The notes under the pieces are model-generated. The model was given only the letters and a program-made list of their open reading frames with translations, ran no database searches and was not told where the DNA came from. Positions 8,693 through 15,954 of a stretch of 25,828 bases of DNA are shown in pieces (position 1 is the stretch's first letter; each line of letters begins with the position of its first letter). The stretch spans positions 1-25,828 of the forward strand of contig NZ_CALIST010000013.1 in the NCBI RefSeq assembly GCF_938041645.1, in the 5' to 3' direction. A program made the translations under genes and the position numbers. This DNA comes from an uncultured Campylobacter sp. (lineage in GTDB: Bacteria > Campylobacterota > Campylobacteria > Campylobacterales > Campylobacteraceae).

Positions 8693-9399
8693 TGGAGATT
8701 TTCCCTGCGATCGATTTGAAACAAGGATGCGCCGTACGCCTTAGCAAGGGCGAGATGCAAAGCGCAAAAATTTATTCCAAGGACCCCTGTGATCTAGCCA
8801 AAAAATTTGAAGATCTCGGCGCTAAGTGGCTGCATCTGGTTGATCTCGATGGCGCGTTTGCGGGCGAGGCGGTAAATTTCAAAGCGATCGAGCGGATCGT
8901 AAAAAGCACGCGCCTGCGCGTAGAAGTGGGCGGCGGCATCCGCGACGAAGCGCGCATAAAGGAGTATTTGAGCTTGGGCGTCGATAGATTTATCCTGGGC
9001 TCGGCAGCGCTTAAAAATAGAGATTTCGTAAGAAGAATGGCGAAGCTTTACCGCATCGTCGTGGGCATAGATGCAAAAGAGGGTTTAGTAGCGACCGAGG
9101 GCTGGGCGGAGCTAAGCTGCGTAAAAGCGACCGATCTGGCGCGAGACTACGCGGACGCAGGCGTTTGCGCGATTATCTGCACCGACATATCGCGTGACGG
9201 GATGCTAAGCGGCGTAAACGTAGAATTTAGCCGCTCTATCGCGAAAGCTTGCGGCATCGACACTATCGCAAGCGGCGGCGTAAAGGATATGAGCGACATA
9301 ATCTCGCTTAAAAACGCAGGGCTCATCGCGGGCGTCATCGTCGGCAAGGCATATTACGAAGGCACGCTCGATCTTAAAAAGGCGTTTGAAGCTCTATAA
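8689..9399 (+). CDS. hisA: HisA, ProFAR isomerase
   Basis: TIM-barrel isomerase of histidine synthesis, opening the ring of N'-ProFAR to give PRFAR, the substrate of the HisF/HisH synthase. The two catalytic Asp residues are visible: FPAIDL at the N-terminus (residue 9) and VVGIDAK (residue 128). The phosphate-binding motifs VEVGGGIR and IASGGV are also present. The length of 236 residues is normal. ATG codons at 8689 and 8692 both fit; the first overlaps the hisH stop (ATGA), which suggests coupled translation. It ends the pgl-his run of overlapping genes. Confidence 0.92.
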   Translation: MMEIFPAIDLKQGCAVRLSKGEMQSAKIYSKDPCDLAKKFEDLGAKWLHLVDLDGAFAGEAVNFKAIERIVKSTRLRVEVGGGIRDEARIKEYLSLGVDRFILGSAALKNRDFVRRMAKLYRIVVGIDAKEGLVATEGWAELSCVKATDLARDYADAGVCAIICTDISRDGMLSGVNVEFSRSIAKACGIDTIASGGVKDMSDIISLKNAGLIAGVIVGKAYYEGTLDLKKAFEAL

Positions 9400-9429
9400 A
9401 AACGCCCGAGCGTAAGCAAAGTTTGAACT

Positions 9430-9444
9430 AAATTTTAGTAATAT
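9430..9444 (+). promoter_or_regulatory. Putative promoter upstream of prmA-ftsH
   Basis: AATTTTAGTAATAT lies 34 bp before the prmA ATG in the 78-bp gap after hisA. TAATAT would be the -10 box. Campylobacter housekeeping promoters lack a firm -35 box and have T-rich upstream DNA, which fits. Nearly the same word precedes atpE and rpsF. Confidence 0.35.
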
Positions 9445-9477
9445 GCAAATTTTAAAATTTAAAGGCGATGTGAGGCG

Positions 9478-10341
9478 ATGAAAGATTTTTTTTATGAGAT
9501 GATCGTAAAAAGCGCGAATGCAAGCGAGCTTTTTAAAAACTTTGCGTTTGAGCTCGGCGTTACCTGCGTCGAAGAACGTGGCGAGAGTTTCATAATCCGC
9601 GACGAAGAGGATCTGCAAAATTTAAAATTTGCATTTGAAGAGTTTAAAAAGGCGCTCGCGCGATCTCTCAATTTAGACGCCGATCTGCAGATCGAAATTT
9701 CAAAAAAGCCTAATATCGATTGGATCGAGCAGTATAAAAAAGGCGTCGCGCCCGTAGCGGTCGGTAAATTTTACGTCCGTCCGAGCTGGTGCGAAAGATC
9801 GCAAGATCCCGCGCTAATCGATCTTCTGATCGATCCTGCGCTGGCGTTTGGTTCAGGGCATCACGAAAGCACCAATATGTGCCTGGCACTGCTTAGCGAG
9901 CTCGCTCGCGATGGCATGAGCGCGCTTGACGTGGGCTGCGGCAGCGGAATTTTAAGTATCGCGATGAAAAAACTGGGCGCAAAGGTAAGCGCCTGCGATA
10001 CCGACGAGCAGGCGGTGACAGCTACGCAGCAAAACGCGGAGAAAAACGGCGTACAGATCAATAAAATTTGGCTCGGCAGCGTTTCAAGCTTAAACGAGCA
10101 AAGTTCAAACAAAAGCGCGCAGCCGCAGTTTGATCTAATCGTCGCAAATATAATCGCCGACGTGATTTTGATCCTAAGCGCGGATCTGAAAAAAGCGCTA
10201 AAACCCGGCGGCAAGCTCGTGCTGTCGGGAATTTTAGAAAAATATAAAGATAGGATTGAGCAAGCCTTTTCGGATCTAAGCTTCATCTGTATGAAACAAG
10301 AAAACGAATGGCTCAGCTTCGTATATGAAAGGAAGATATGA
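9478..10341 (+). CDS. prmA: PrmA, ribosomal protein L11 methyltransferase
   Basis: SAM-dependent methyltransferase that methylates ribosomal protein L11 in the cytoplasm. The N-terminal L11-recognition domain is followed by NIDWIEQYKKG, the PrmA-type DPALAFGSGHHESTNMCL loop, SAM motif I ALDVGCGSGILSIA, and motif FDLIVANIIADV, the NxxA signature of PrmA. KPGGKLVLSGIL follows. The length of 287 residues is close to the family norm. The ATG at 9478 has a TGAGG binding site just upstream. The stop overlaps ftsH by 4 bp. Confidence 0.93.
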   Translation: MKDFFYEMIVKSANASELFKNFAFELGVTCVEERGESFIIRDEEDLQNLKFAFEEFKKALARSLNLDADLQIEISKKPNIDWIEQYKKGVAPVAVGKFYVRPSWCERSQDPALIDLLIDPALAFGSGHHESTNMCLALLSELARDGMSALDVGCGSGILSIAMKKLGAKVSACDTDEQAVTATQQNAEKNGVQINKIWLGSVSSLNEQSSNKSAQPQFDLIVANIIADVILILSADLKKALKPGGKLVLSGILEKYKDRIEQAFSDLSFICMKQENEWLSFVYERKI

Positions 10342-12287
10342 ATAACAACCAAAACAATCAACCCCCTCAAAATGGCGGCGGAAACAATTTTTTCAATAAA
10401 AATCCGATCGGCGTTTTTATAATTTTTGCGCTTATTTTGATAGTCGTGTTTAAAGCGATATCCCCAAGTGGCGGATTTGATAGCGGCGGAGTGCTAGGCT
10501 CCGTCTCGGGCGAGAGTAGAAACGTAACTTACTCCGAGCTAAAATCGCAGATCAAAAACTCTCAAGTGAGCATGGTTTCCATCGGAAGTTCCACGATTAA
10601 AGCGCAAGTCGGCAACGTAATCTACACCGCCAAGCGCGTGGATGATCCCGAGCTAGTTCAAATTTTAGAATCGCGTAAAATTCCATACGGCGCGTATAAC
10701 GAGAGCAATTTTTTGACCGATCTGCTCTTTAGCTGGGTCTTGCCGCTCGTGATTTTCTTTGGAATTTGGATGTTTTTAGCCAACCGCATGCAGCGCAATA
10801 TGGGCGGCGGCGTGCTCGGCATCGGAAGCTCTAAAAACCTGGTAAGTGCCGAAAAGCCGAAGGTTAAATTTAGCGATGTAGCGGGCGTTGAAGAGGCGAA
10901 AGAGGAGGTTAAAGAGATCGTAGATTTCTTAAAAAATCCGGAGCGATACATCAGCCTCGGGGCTAAAATTCCAAAAGGCGTGCTTTTGGTGGGTCCTCCA
11001 GGCACGGGTAAGACGCTGTTAGCCAAGGCTGTCGCGGGCGAAGCGGACGTGCCGTTTTTTTCGGTATCGGGTTCGAGTTTCATTGAAATGTTCGTAGGCG
11101 TGGGTGCCAGCAGGGTGCGCGATCTATTTGATAACGCTAAGAAGCAGGCTCCGGCGATCGTTTTTATCGACGAGATCGACGCGATCGGCAAAAGCAGAAC
11201 CGCAGGCGGTATCGGCGGTGGTAACGACGAGCGCGAACAGACGCTAAATCAGCTACTTGCCGAGATGGACGGCTTCGGCTCGGAATCAAGCCCGGTGATC
11301 GTTCTTGCGGCTACCAACCGCCCCGAGACGCTGGATGCGGCGCTTCTGCGTCCAGGCAGATTTGATAGGCAGGTTTTGGTCGATAGACCCGATTTTGACG
11401 GCAGAATGGCAATTTTAAAGGTGCATATGCGCGACGTTAAATTTACCCGCGACATCGATATCGAGGAGATCGCGCGACTTACCGTGGGCTTTGCGGGAGC
11501 CGATCTTGCAAACATCATCAACGAAGCCGCGCTTTTAGCTGGTCGCGAGGCAAAGGCGGAGGTAGAGCAAAAAGACCTACTTGAAGCGATCGAGCGCGTC
11601 GGTATCGGACTGGCTAAAAAATCGCGCCGCGTAAGCCCGATCGAAAAGCGAATCGTCGCCTACCACGAAAGCGGCCATGCGCTCATCGCCGAGCTTACCA
11701 AAGGCGCGATGCCGGTATCGAAGGTAACTATCGTGCCGCGCGGATTGAGCGCTGCGGGATATACGCTAAATTCGCCGTTTGAAAATAGATACCTGCACCA
11801 GCGCCATGAAATTTTTGCCGAGATCGATACGTTTTTGGCGGGGCGCGCGGCGGAGGATGTGTTTTTAGGCGAGATCACCGACGGCGCGGGCAACGATCTA
11901 CAGCGCGCTACCGATATGCTTAAATTTATGGCCACTCAGGTCGGAATGACCGATGCGTTGGGGCTTGCGGTGCTCGAAAAACAGCAGTATTCTTTCCTAA
12001 ACGGCGGACAGAGCATCAAGGATTACAGCGAGGTAACGGCGGTTAAGATCGACGAATATGTCCGCAAGACGCTGGATGAGCGTTACGCGGCGGTAAAAGA
12101 GACGCTAAGGACCTACGCTCCGGCGATCGAGGAGATGGTAAAGGCGCTGTATGAGAAGGAGACGGTCTCGGGCGAGCAGATCGTGGAGATCATCTCTAAA
12201 TTTGAAAAAGATAACGACATGCCTACCCGGCTAGTGCGAAATTTGGGCGCTAACGATGATATCGAAAACGCAAAGAACGAGGCTTAA
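10338..12287 (+). CDS. ftsH: FtsH, ATP-dependent membrane zinc protease
   Basis: Hexameric inner-membrane AAA+ protease for quality control of membrane and regulatory proteins. Two membrane helices (about residues 22-41 and 125-147) flank a short periplasmic domain. The AAA module has Walker A GPPGTGKT (near residue 218), Walker B IVFIDEIDAIG, and the second region of homology ATNRPETLDAALLRPGRFDR. The zinc motif YHESGHAL (HExxH, near residue 443) is followed by the third ligand Asp in the DGAGNDLQRAT stretch. The N-terminus is Asn/Gln/Gly rich. The length of 649 residues is normal. It overlaps prmA (ATGA), so the two are co-transcribed. Confidence 0.96.
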   Translation: MNNNQNNQPPQNGGGNNFFNKNPIGVFIIFALILIVVFKAISPSGGFDSGGVLGSVSGESRNVTYSELKSQIKNSQVSMVSIGSSTIKAQVGNVIYTAKRVDDPELVQILESRKIPYGAYNESNFLTDLLFSWVLPLVIFFGIWMFLANRMQRNMGGGVLGIGSSKNLVSAEKPKVKFSDVAGVEEAKEEVKEIVDFLKNPERYISLGAKIPKGVLLVGPPGTGKTLLAKAVAGEADVPFFSVSGSSFIEMFVGVGASRVRDLFDNAKKQAPAIVFIDEIDAIGKSRTAGGIGGGNDEREQTLNQLLAEMDGFGSESSPVIVLAATNRPETLDAALLRPGRFDRQVLVDRPDFDGRMAILKVHMRDVKFTRDIDIEEIARLTVGFAGADLANIINEAALLAGREAKAEVEQKDLLEAIERVGIGLAKKSRRVSPIEKRIVAYHESGHALIAELTKGAMPVSKVTIVPRGLSAAGYTLNSPFENRYLHQRHEIFAEIDTFLAGRAAEDVFLGEITDGAGNDLQRATDMLKFMATQVGMTDALGLAVLEKQQYSFLNGGQSIKDYSEVTAVKIDEYVRKTLDERYAAVKETLRTYAPAIEEMVKALYEKETVSGEQIVEIISKFEKDNDMPTRLVRNLGANDDIENAKNEA

Positions 12288-12300
12288 ATTTAAAGCCTCG
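12278..12300 (+). terminator. Palindrome over the ftsH stop codon
   Basis: CGAGGCTT (12278-12285) pairs with AAGCCTCG (12293-12300) across an AAATTTA loop; the ftsH TAA lies within it. There is no following T-run, so it may be a weak terminator or an mRNA 3'-end stabiliser. Confidence 0.4.
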
Positions 12301-12414
12301 CGCGCGGTAAAAGCTTAGGGCTAAATTTTAAGAAGGTCGCGCTAAAATGCTTTATGCGCGATCCGCGGCACCGAATGAAAAGCGGTGTAAAAATAAAATT
12401 TTAAAGAGTAAGAG

Positions 12415-13164
12415 ATGGAAGAGGAAAAGGGAAAACTAATCTATATATTGCCGAATTTTTTCACGGCGGCAAGCGTATTTTTGGCGGTCATCAGCATAAT
12501 TTCTACGATCAAGGGTAACTTCAGCGCCGCGATCTTTTATATCATTTTATCCTTGATCTGCGACGGACTCGACGGCCGCGTAGCGAGGCTAACGCATGCG
12601 ACGTCGAAATTCGGCGTGGAATTCGATAGCCTTGCGGATATCGTTGCTTTCGGCGTCGCGCCGGCGCTGCTATTTTACTGCGCGGTCGGGCACGATTACG
12701 GTAAGGTCGGCTCGCTCATAGCCGCGCTTTACGTGGTTTTCGGCGCGATAAGGCTGGCGCGATTCAACGTCACTACGGGCACCTACGAGCCTAGCGTTTT
12801 TATCGGGCTACCGATACCAACGGCAGCGATTACGATGGCGTTTTGGATCGGAATTTATCTAAAATATGAGCTTTCCAAAGGGTTTGGCGTATTTTTGATC
12901 ATCGCAATGGCGGCGCTATCGTTTTTAATGGTCAGCAACATCCGCTTTCCAAGCTTTAAAAAGATCAGCCTAAAGCGCCCCAACGCGATTAAAATTTTAG
13001 TGCTTCTAATCGTCGTATTTTTCTCGCTTTTATATCTTTTCAGGCTGGAATTCCCTGCGGTGCTCACTTTGGTTTATATCATTTACGGTTTGGTTCGCGG
13101 AGCTTTAAATTTAAGTGCGGCTAAATTTCATAAAAAAGACAAACCCGAGGAAACGGCGAAATAA
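12415..13164 (+). CDS. pssA: PssA, CDP-diacylglycerol-serine O-phosphatidyltransferase
   Basis: Integral-membrane enzyme making phosphatidylserine, the precursor of phosphatidylethanolamine, from CDP-diacylglycerol and serine. The CDP-alcohol phosphatidyltransferase signature D-G-x2-A-R-x8-G-x3-D-x3-D is complete: DGRVARL, then GVEFDSLAD, near residues 56-79. The N-terminal LPNFFTAASVFLAV is typical of the PssA group. About seven hydrophobic helices follow and the tail is Lys-rich. The length of 249 residues is normal. ATG at 12415 is preceded by AAGAGTAAGAG as a modest binding site. The 127-bp gap after ftsH holds TAAAAT at about 12343, a possible promoter. I see no psd nearby. Confidence 0.9.
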   Translation: MEEEKGKLIYILPNFFTAASVFLAVISIISTIKGNFSAAIFYIILSLICDGLDGRVARLTHATSKFGVEFDSLADIVAFGVAPALLFYCAVGHDYGKVGSLIAALYVVFGAIRLARFNVTTGTYEPSVFIGLPIPTAAITMAFWIGIYLKYELSKGFGVFLIIAMAALSFLMVSNIRFPSFKKISLKRPNAIKILVLLIVVFFSLLYLFRLEFPAVLTLVYIIYGLVRGALNLSAAKFHKKDKPEETAK

Positions 13165-13188
13165 TCTCAAACATATTTATCGCCGCGA

Positions 13189-13214
13189 TTGTTTTAAGCT
13201 TGCACGGCTATAAT
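13189..13214 (+). promoter_or_regulatory. Putative promoter for leuA
   Basis: A perfect -10 box TATAAT lies at 13209-13214, 35 bp before the leuA ATG. TTGTTT at 13189-13194 is upstream, but its 14-bp spacing is too short for a classical -35, so the T-rich DNA itself may suffice. No Leu-rich leader peptide or attenuator is visible in the gap. Confidence 0.5.
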
Positions 13215-13248
13215 TTCGCCAAATTTTAACGATTTGAAAGGACAAGCA

Positions 13249-14763
13249 ATGGACAAAAATAAAATCATAATCTTCGATACGACGCTTCGTGACGGCGAGC
13301 AAAGCCCCGGAGCATCGATGAATACGGACGAAAAGATCCATCTTGCGTTACAGCTTGAAAAGCTGGGCGTAGATGTTATCGAGGCGGGTTTTGCGGCGGC
13401 GAGTCCCGGGGACTTTGACGCGATAGAAAAGATCGCGGGTGCCGTTAGCAAGGCTCGCGTCTGTTCGCTTGCGCGCGCTTTAGAAAAAGATATCAAAACC
13501 GCAGGCGAAGCGATAAAGGGCGCGAAGCTCGGGCGCATCCACACCTTCATCGCCACAAGCCCTATCCATATGGAATTTAAACTCAAAATGCAACCGCAAG
13601 AGGTCATAAAGCGCGCCGTAGAGTCTGTGCAATACGCCAAAAGCCTATGCGAGGACGTGGAGTTTAGCTGCGAGGATGCGTGCAGAAGCGATATGGGTTT
13701 TTTAAAAGAGATCTGCGACGCTGCGATAAACGCTGGAGCCTCCACCATAAATATCCCCGATACGGTGGGTTATCTCTATCCGGATGAGATCACCGCCCGA
13801 ATAGGCGAGATCGTTAAGCTTATCGACGGGCGCGCCGTAGTTTCGGTGCACAATCACAACGACTTGGGAATGGCTACTGTAAATTCCTTGGCTGCCATCT
13901 TGGCGGGAGCCAGACAGGTCGAGTGCACGATAAACGGTATCGGCGAGCGCGCGGGCAACGCCGCGCTAGAGGAGATCGTGATGGCGATCAAGACGCGCAG
14001 GGATAAATTTGCGCCGCTTTATACCGATATAAATTTGAAAGAAATTTACCCATCCAGCCGCCTAGTCGCGAGTATCACGGGTATCGAGCCGCAGCCTAAT
14101 AAAGCGATCGTGGGCAAAAACGCCTTCGCGCATGAAAGCGGCATCCACCAAGACGGCGTGTTAAAACACAAAGAAACCTACGAGATCATGCATGCTGAGG
14201 ATATCGGGCTTGATAAAAACTCGCTCGTGCTGGGCAAGCACAGTGGCCGTCACGCCTTCAAAGACAAGCTGGTATCTTTGGGATATGAGCTTAGTAACGA
14301 GCAGGTTGAGATTGCGTTTAATAAATTTAAAGTGCTCGCCGATAGCAAAAAGGACGTTTTCGACGAGGATATTAGAGAGCTTGTAAACGACGAGTTCGTG
14401 GGAGCCGAAAAGACCTATGAAGTGCTAGTTTTAAGCTCCAATAGCTGCAACAAAGGACACGCTAGCACTGCGCTTACGCTAAGGTATAAGGATGAAATTT
14501 TAAGCGACAGCGCGCTTGGAAACGGCGGCGTAGATGCGATATTTAAGGCGATAGACCGCATTAGCGGCATCAGCGGTAGCCTGAAAGAATACCAAGTAAA
14601 AGCGGTCTCGCAGGGCAAAGACGCGCTGGCGAAAGTAACCGTCAAGGTGGAATTTGCGGGCGAGGGCGCCATCATCGGCAGAGGACTTGACGTAGATACG
14701 ATGCTGGCGTCTGCAAAGGCCTACGTTGCGGCGCTAAATACATATTTGGACGCTAAACGTTAG
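13249..14763 (+). CDS. leuA: LeuA, 2-isopropylmalate synthase
   Basis: Condenses acetyl-CoA with 2-oxoisovalerate, the first committed step of leucine synthesis. The catalytic TIM barrel shows FDTTLRDGEQSPGASM, AGFAAASPGDF, the metal-binding VHNHNDLGMA, and INGIGERAGNAALEE. The C-terminal third (from about residue 385) is the leucine-feedback regulatory domain. ATG 13249 is chosen over an in-frame TTG at 13234 because AAGGA (13238-13242) lies 6 bp before it; this gives 504 residues, a normal length. It stands alone here, with no leuB, leuC or leuD in the window. Confidence 0.94.
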   Translation: MDKNKIIIFDTTLRDGEQSPGASMNTDEKIHLALQLEKLGVDVIEAGFAAASPGDFDAIEKIAGAVSKARVCSLARALEKDIKTAGEAIKGAKLGRIHTFIATSPIHMEFKLKMQPQEVIKRAVESVQYAKSLCEDVEFSCEDACRSDMGFLKEICDAAINAGASTINIPDTVGYLYPDEITARIGEIVKLIDGRAVVSVHNHNDLGMATVNSLAAILAGARQVECTINGIGERAGNAALEEIVMAIKTRRDKFAPLYTDINLKEIYPSSRLVASITGIEPQPNKAIVGKNAFAHESGIHQDGVLKHKETYEIMHAEDIGLDKNSLVLGKHSGRHAFKDKLVSLGYELSNEQVEIAFNKFKVLADSKKDVFDEDIRELVNDEFVGAEKTYEVLVLSSNSCNKGHASTALTLRYKDEILSDSALGNGGVDAIFKAIDRISGISGSLKEYQVKAVSQGKDALAKVTVKVEFAGEGAIIGRGLDVDTMLASAKAYVAALNTYLDAKR

Positions 14764-14770
14764 ATTGCTC

Positions 14771-14804
14771 GGCGGGATTTGTTAAATTTAACGCAAATTC
14801 CGCC
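14771..14804 (+). terminator. Hairpin after leuA
   Basis: GGCGGGATTTG (14771-14781) pairs with CAAATTCCGCC (14794-14804), an 11-bp stem with one G-U pair and a 12-nt loop, starting 8 bp after the leuA stop. The T-run after it is poor, so terminator strength is uncertain. Confidence 0.55.
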
Positions 14805-14824
14805 AGATTAAACAAATCAAAAGC

Positions 14825-14889
14825 AAAATTTTAATAATATTTCACACTTAAAACGTTGGAGTAGGGGGTATTGAGCCGAAACTCGTTTT
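14825..14889 (+). promoter_or_regulatory. Putative atpE promoter and leader hairpin
   Basis: AATTTTAATAATAT (about 14827-14840) resembles the promoter-like word before prmA and rpsF. Downstream, AAAACG (14850-14855) can pair with CGTTTT (14884-14889), and AGT with ACT just inside, around a G-rich segment. This could be a short structured leader in the atpE mRNA. Confidence 0.35.
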
Positions 14890-14912
14890 AAAATTTATTT
14901 ATGGAGACTTTT

Positions 14913-15251
14913 ATGAAAAAAGTTCTTGTATTGTTATTTGCGCTTTGCGGCGTGGCTTTCGCTAGCGAGCAGCTAAGCGCTTACACTCAGATCGTTTCTT
15001 TTTCTGCAATTACCGTTGCAGTTGTTTTAGGTCTAGCCGCTTTGGGTGGCGCGTTAGGTATGGGAAATGCCGCTAGTGCGACGCTTAACGGCATCGCTAG
15101 AAATCCGAGCGTAGCTAGCAAGCTATCGAATACGATGTATATTTCGCTAGCGATGATCGAAGCGCAGGTTATCTATGCATTAGTTATTTCATTTATCTTG
15201 CTTTTCGTAAATCCTTTTTTGACAGCGGGTTTAAAGGCTGCTGCAAATTAA
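14913..15251 (+). CDS. atpE: AtpE, F0 ATP synthase subunit c
   Basis: Forms the proton-carrying rotor ring of ATP synthase in the inner membrane. The N-terminal signal-like segment MKKVLVLLFALCGVAFA is followed by two helices: the Gly/Ala-rich LGLAALGGALGMGNAA, then the loop ARNP, and the second helix with the ion-binding Glu in AMIEAQVIYALV. ATG 14913 is used rather than the in-frame ATG at 14901, because GGAG at 14903-14906 then serves as binding site and C. jejuni AtpE begins MKKVL. This gives 112 residues. It stands apart from other atp genes, as is usual in Epsilonproteobacteria. Confidence 0.93.
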   Translation: MKKVLVLLFALCGVAFASEQLSAYTQIVSFSAITVAVVLGLAALGGALGMGNAASATLNGIARNPSVASKLSNTMYISLAMIEAQVIYALVISFILLFVNPFLTAGLKAAAN

Positions 15252-15255
15252 TCAA

Positions 15256-15275
15256 AAGCCCGAGAAATCGGGCTT
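15256..15275 (+). terminator. Terminator-like hairpin after atpE
   Basis: AAGCCCGA (15256-15263) and TCGGGCTT (15268-15275) form a perfect 8-bp stem with a GAAA tetraloop, 4 bp after the atpE stop. The downstream DNA is A/T rich without a long T-run. Confidence 0.7.
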
Positions 15276-15283
15276 CAAACTTA

Positions 15284-15289
15284 TATAAT
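15284..15289 (+). promoter_or_regulatory. Putative -10 box for tRNA-Leu
   Basis: TATAAT lies 31 bp before the mature tRNA 5' end, just after the atpE terminator, so the tRNA probably has its own promoter. Confidence 0.45.
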
Positions 15290-15320
15290 TCAAGGCTTGA
15301 GATTAAGCTTTAAAATTTAT

Positions 15321-15405
15321 GCGACCGTGGTGGAATTGGTAGACACGCTATCTTGAGGGGGTAGTGCCGCAAGGTGTACGAGTTCAAATCTCGTCGGTCG
15401 CACCA
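15321..15405 (+). tRNA. tRNA-Leu(GAG)
   Basis: A class II tRNA of 85 nt including an encoded CCA. The acceptor arms GCGACCG and CGGTCGC pair fully, the D-loop carries GGTAGA, and the anticodon stem CTATC/GGTAG encloses the loop TTGAGGG, giving anticodon GAG. A variable arm follows, and the T-arm has GTTCAAATC. The discriminator is A, as expected for leucine. It reads CUC and CUU codons. It sits exactly at the left edge of the A+T-rich segment. I found no second copy of its 3' end in the window that would mark an att site. Confidence 0.96.
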
Positions 15406-15540
15406 TCTATTAAAATTTTCCCTATTTTTTAGTCTTTTTGAATTTTTAGATAATTTTTTAAGCCCTATTTTTGGGAATTTTAAAATTGCTCTTAAAAAAT
15501 TCTTAATACTTAAAACTACCGATTGATACATATATTTTAA

Positions 15541-15582
15541 GAAAAACTACTATATATTAAAAAATTATATAGTAGCTTTTTC
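15541..15582 (+). terminator. Intrinsic terminator, possibly for tRNA-Leu
   Basis: CTACTATATA (15547-15556) pairs perfectly with TATATAGTAG (15566-15575). The stem is extended by GAAAAA on the left and TTTTTC on the right after one unpaired C. The right arm is followed by T5, so it works on the plus strand; the A-run on the left could let it serve both directions. Confidence 0.6.
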
Positions 15583-15617
15583 TGTGCTCCTGCCTTGTTA
15601 ATCCTTTGAGGAAATTC

Positions 15618-15623
15618 TATAAT
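15618..15623 (+). promoter_or_regulatory. -10-like TATAAT before a decayed gene
   Basis: A perfect TATAAT lies 32 bp upstream of the ATG at 15655, which also has AAGGA at 15644-15648. The start signals are thus preserved though the gene is broken. Confidence 0.4.
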
Positions 15624-15654
15624 CTGCCTAAAATTACTATACAAAGGAAGAAAG

Positions 15655-15914
15655 ATGACGGAAGTTTTTACCAAAATTAAGGATAATCCAATTTTTAAAT
15701 CAGACCCTAATAAGTAGTCAGGAATTTTATTTTGCCGCAATATAAGCGCACTATGGTCGAAGTTTTAGATGATTTTATAGCTGTTCAATTTTATAGCTCA
15801 CAGGCCAGAGACGAACGGTTAAAACACACAGGCACTATCACTATACGCAAGGTGGCAAGTTAATCAAAGTTCTAGGCAATGCCGATGAAATAACATTCGA
15901 AGGGGCTAGAATAT
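15655..15914 (+). pseudogene. Decayed unknown gene with two frameshifts
   Basis: ATG 15655 with a good binding site opens 20 codons (MTEVFTKIKDNPIFKSDPNK) ending at TAG 15715. Shifting frame near 15710 gives a natural-looking continuation through VVRNFILPQYKRTMVEVLDD and GTITI, stopping at TAA 15861. A second shift near 15845 continues QGGKLIKVLGNADEITFEGA. Both shifts are in the same direction. The joined peptide is about 85 residues and I do not recognise it. The reading rests on composition alone, so confidence is modest. Confidence 0.4.
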
Positions 15915-15954
15915 TGTTAATATTCATAATTTGTGCTACCAGTAAATACATGCT

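Larger units (their letters stand above)
15406..15954. other. Gene-poor A+T-rich stretch after tRNA-Leu
   Basis: 549 bases with no intact gene. From left to right it holds T-rich DNA, a strong hairpin with a T-run (15541-15582), a TATAAT box (15618-15623), and a decayed plus-strand gene (15655 to about 15914). Base composition is much more A+T rich than in the core genes to the left. Confidence 0.7.

Noticed and set aside
15310..15531. Minus-strand 73-aa ORF over tRNA-Leu
   Set aside because: Its C-terminal part is only the reverse complement of the tRNA, a well-known false gene; it has no binding site.
15840..15950. Minus-strand continuation of the RTX protein past its stop
   Set aside because: The minus frame beyond 15955 gives an unnatural short peptide, while the plus strand reads better as a decayed gene.
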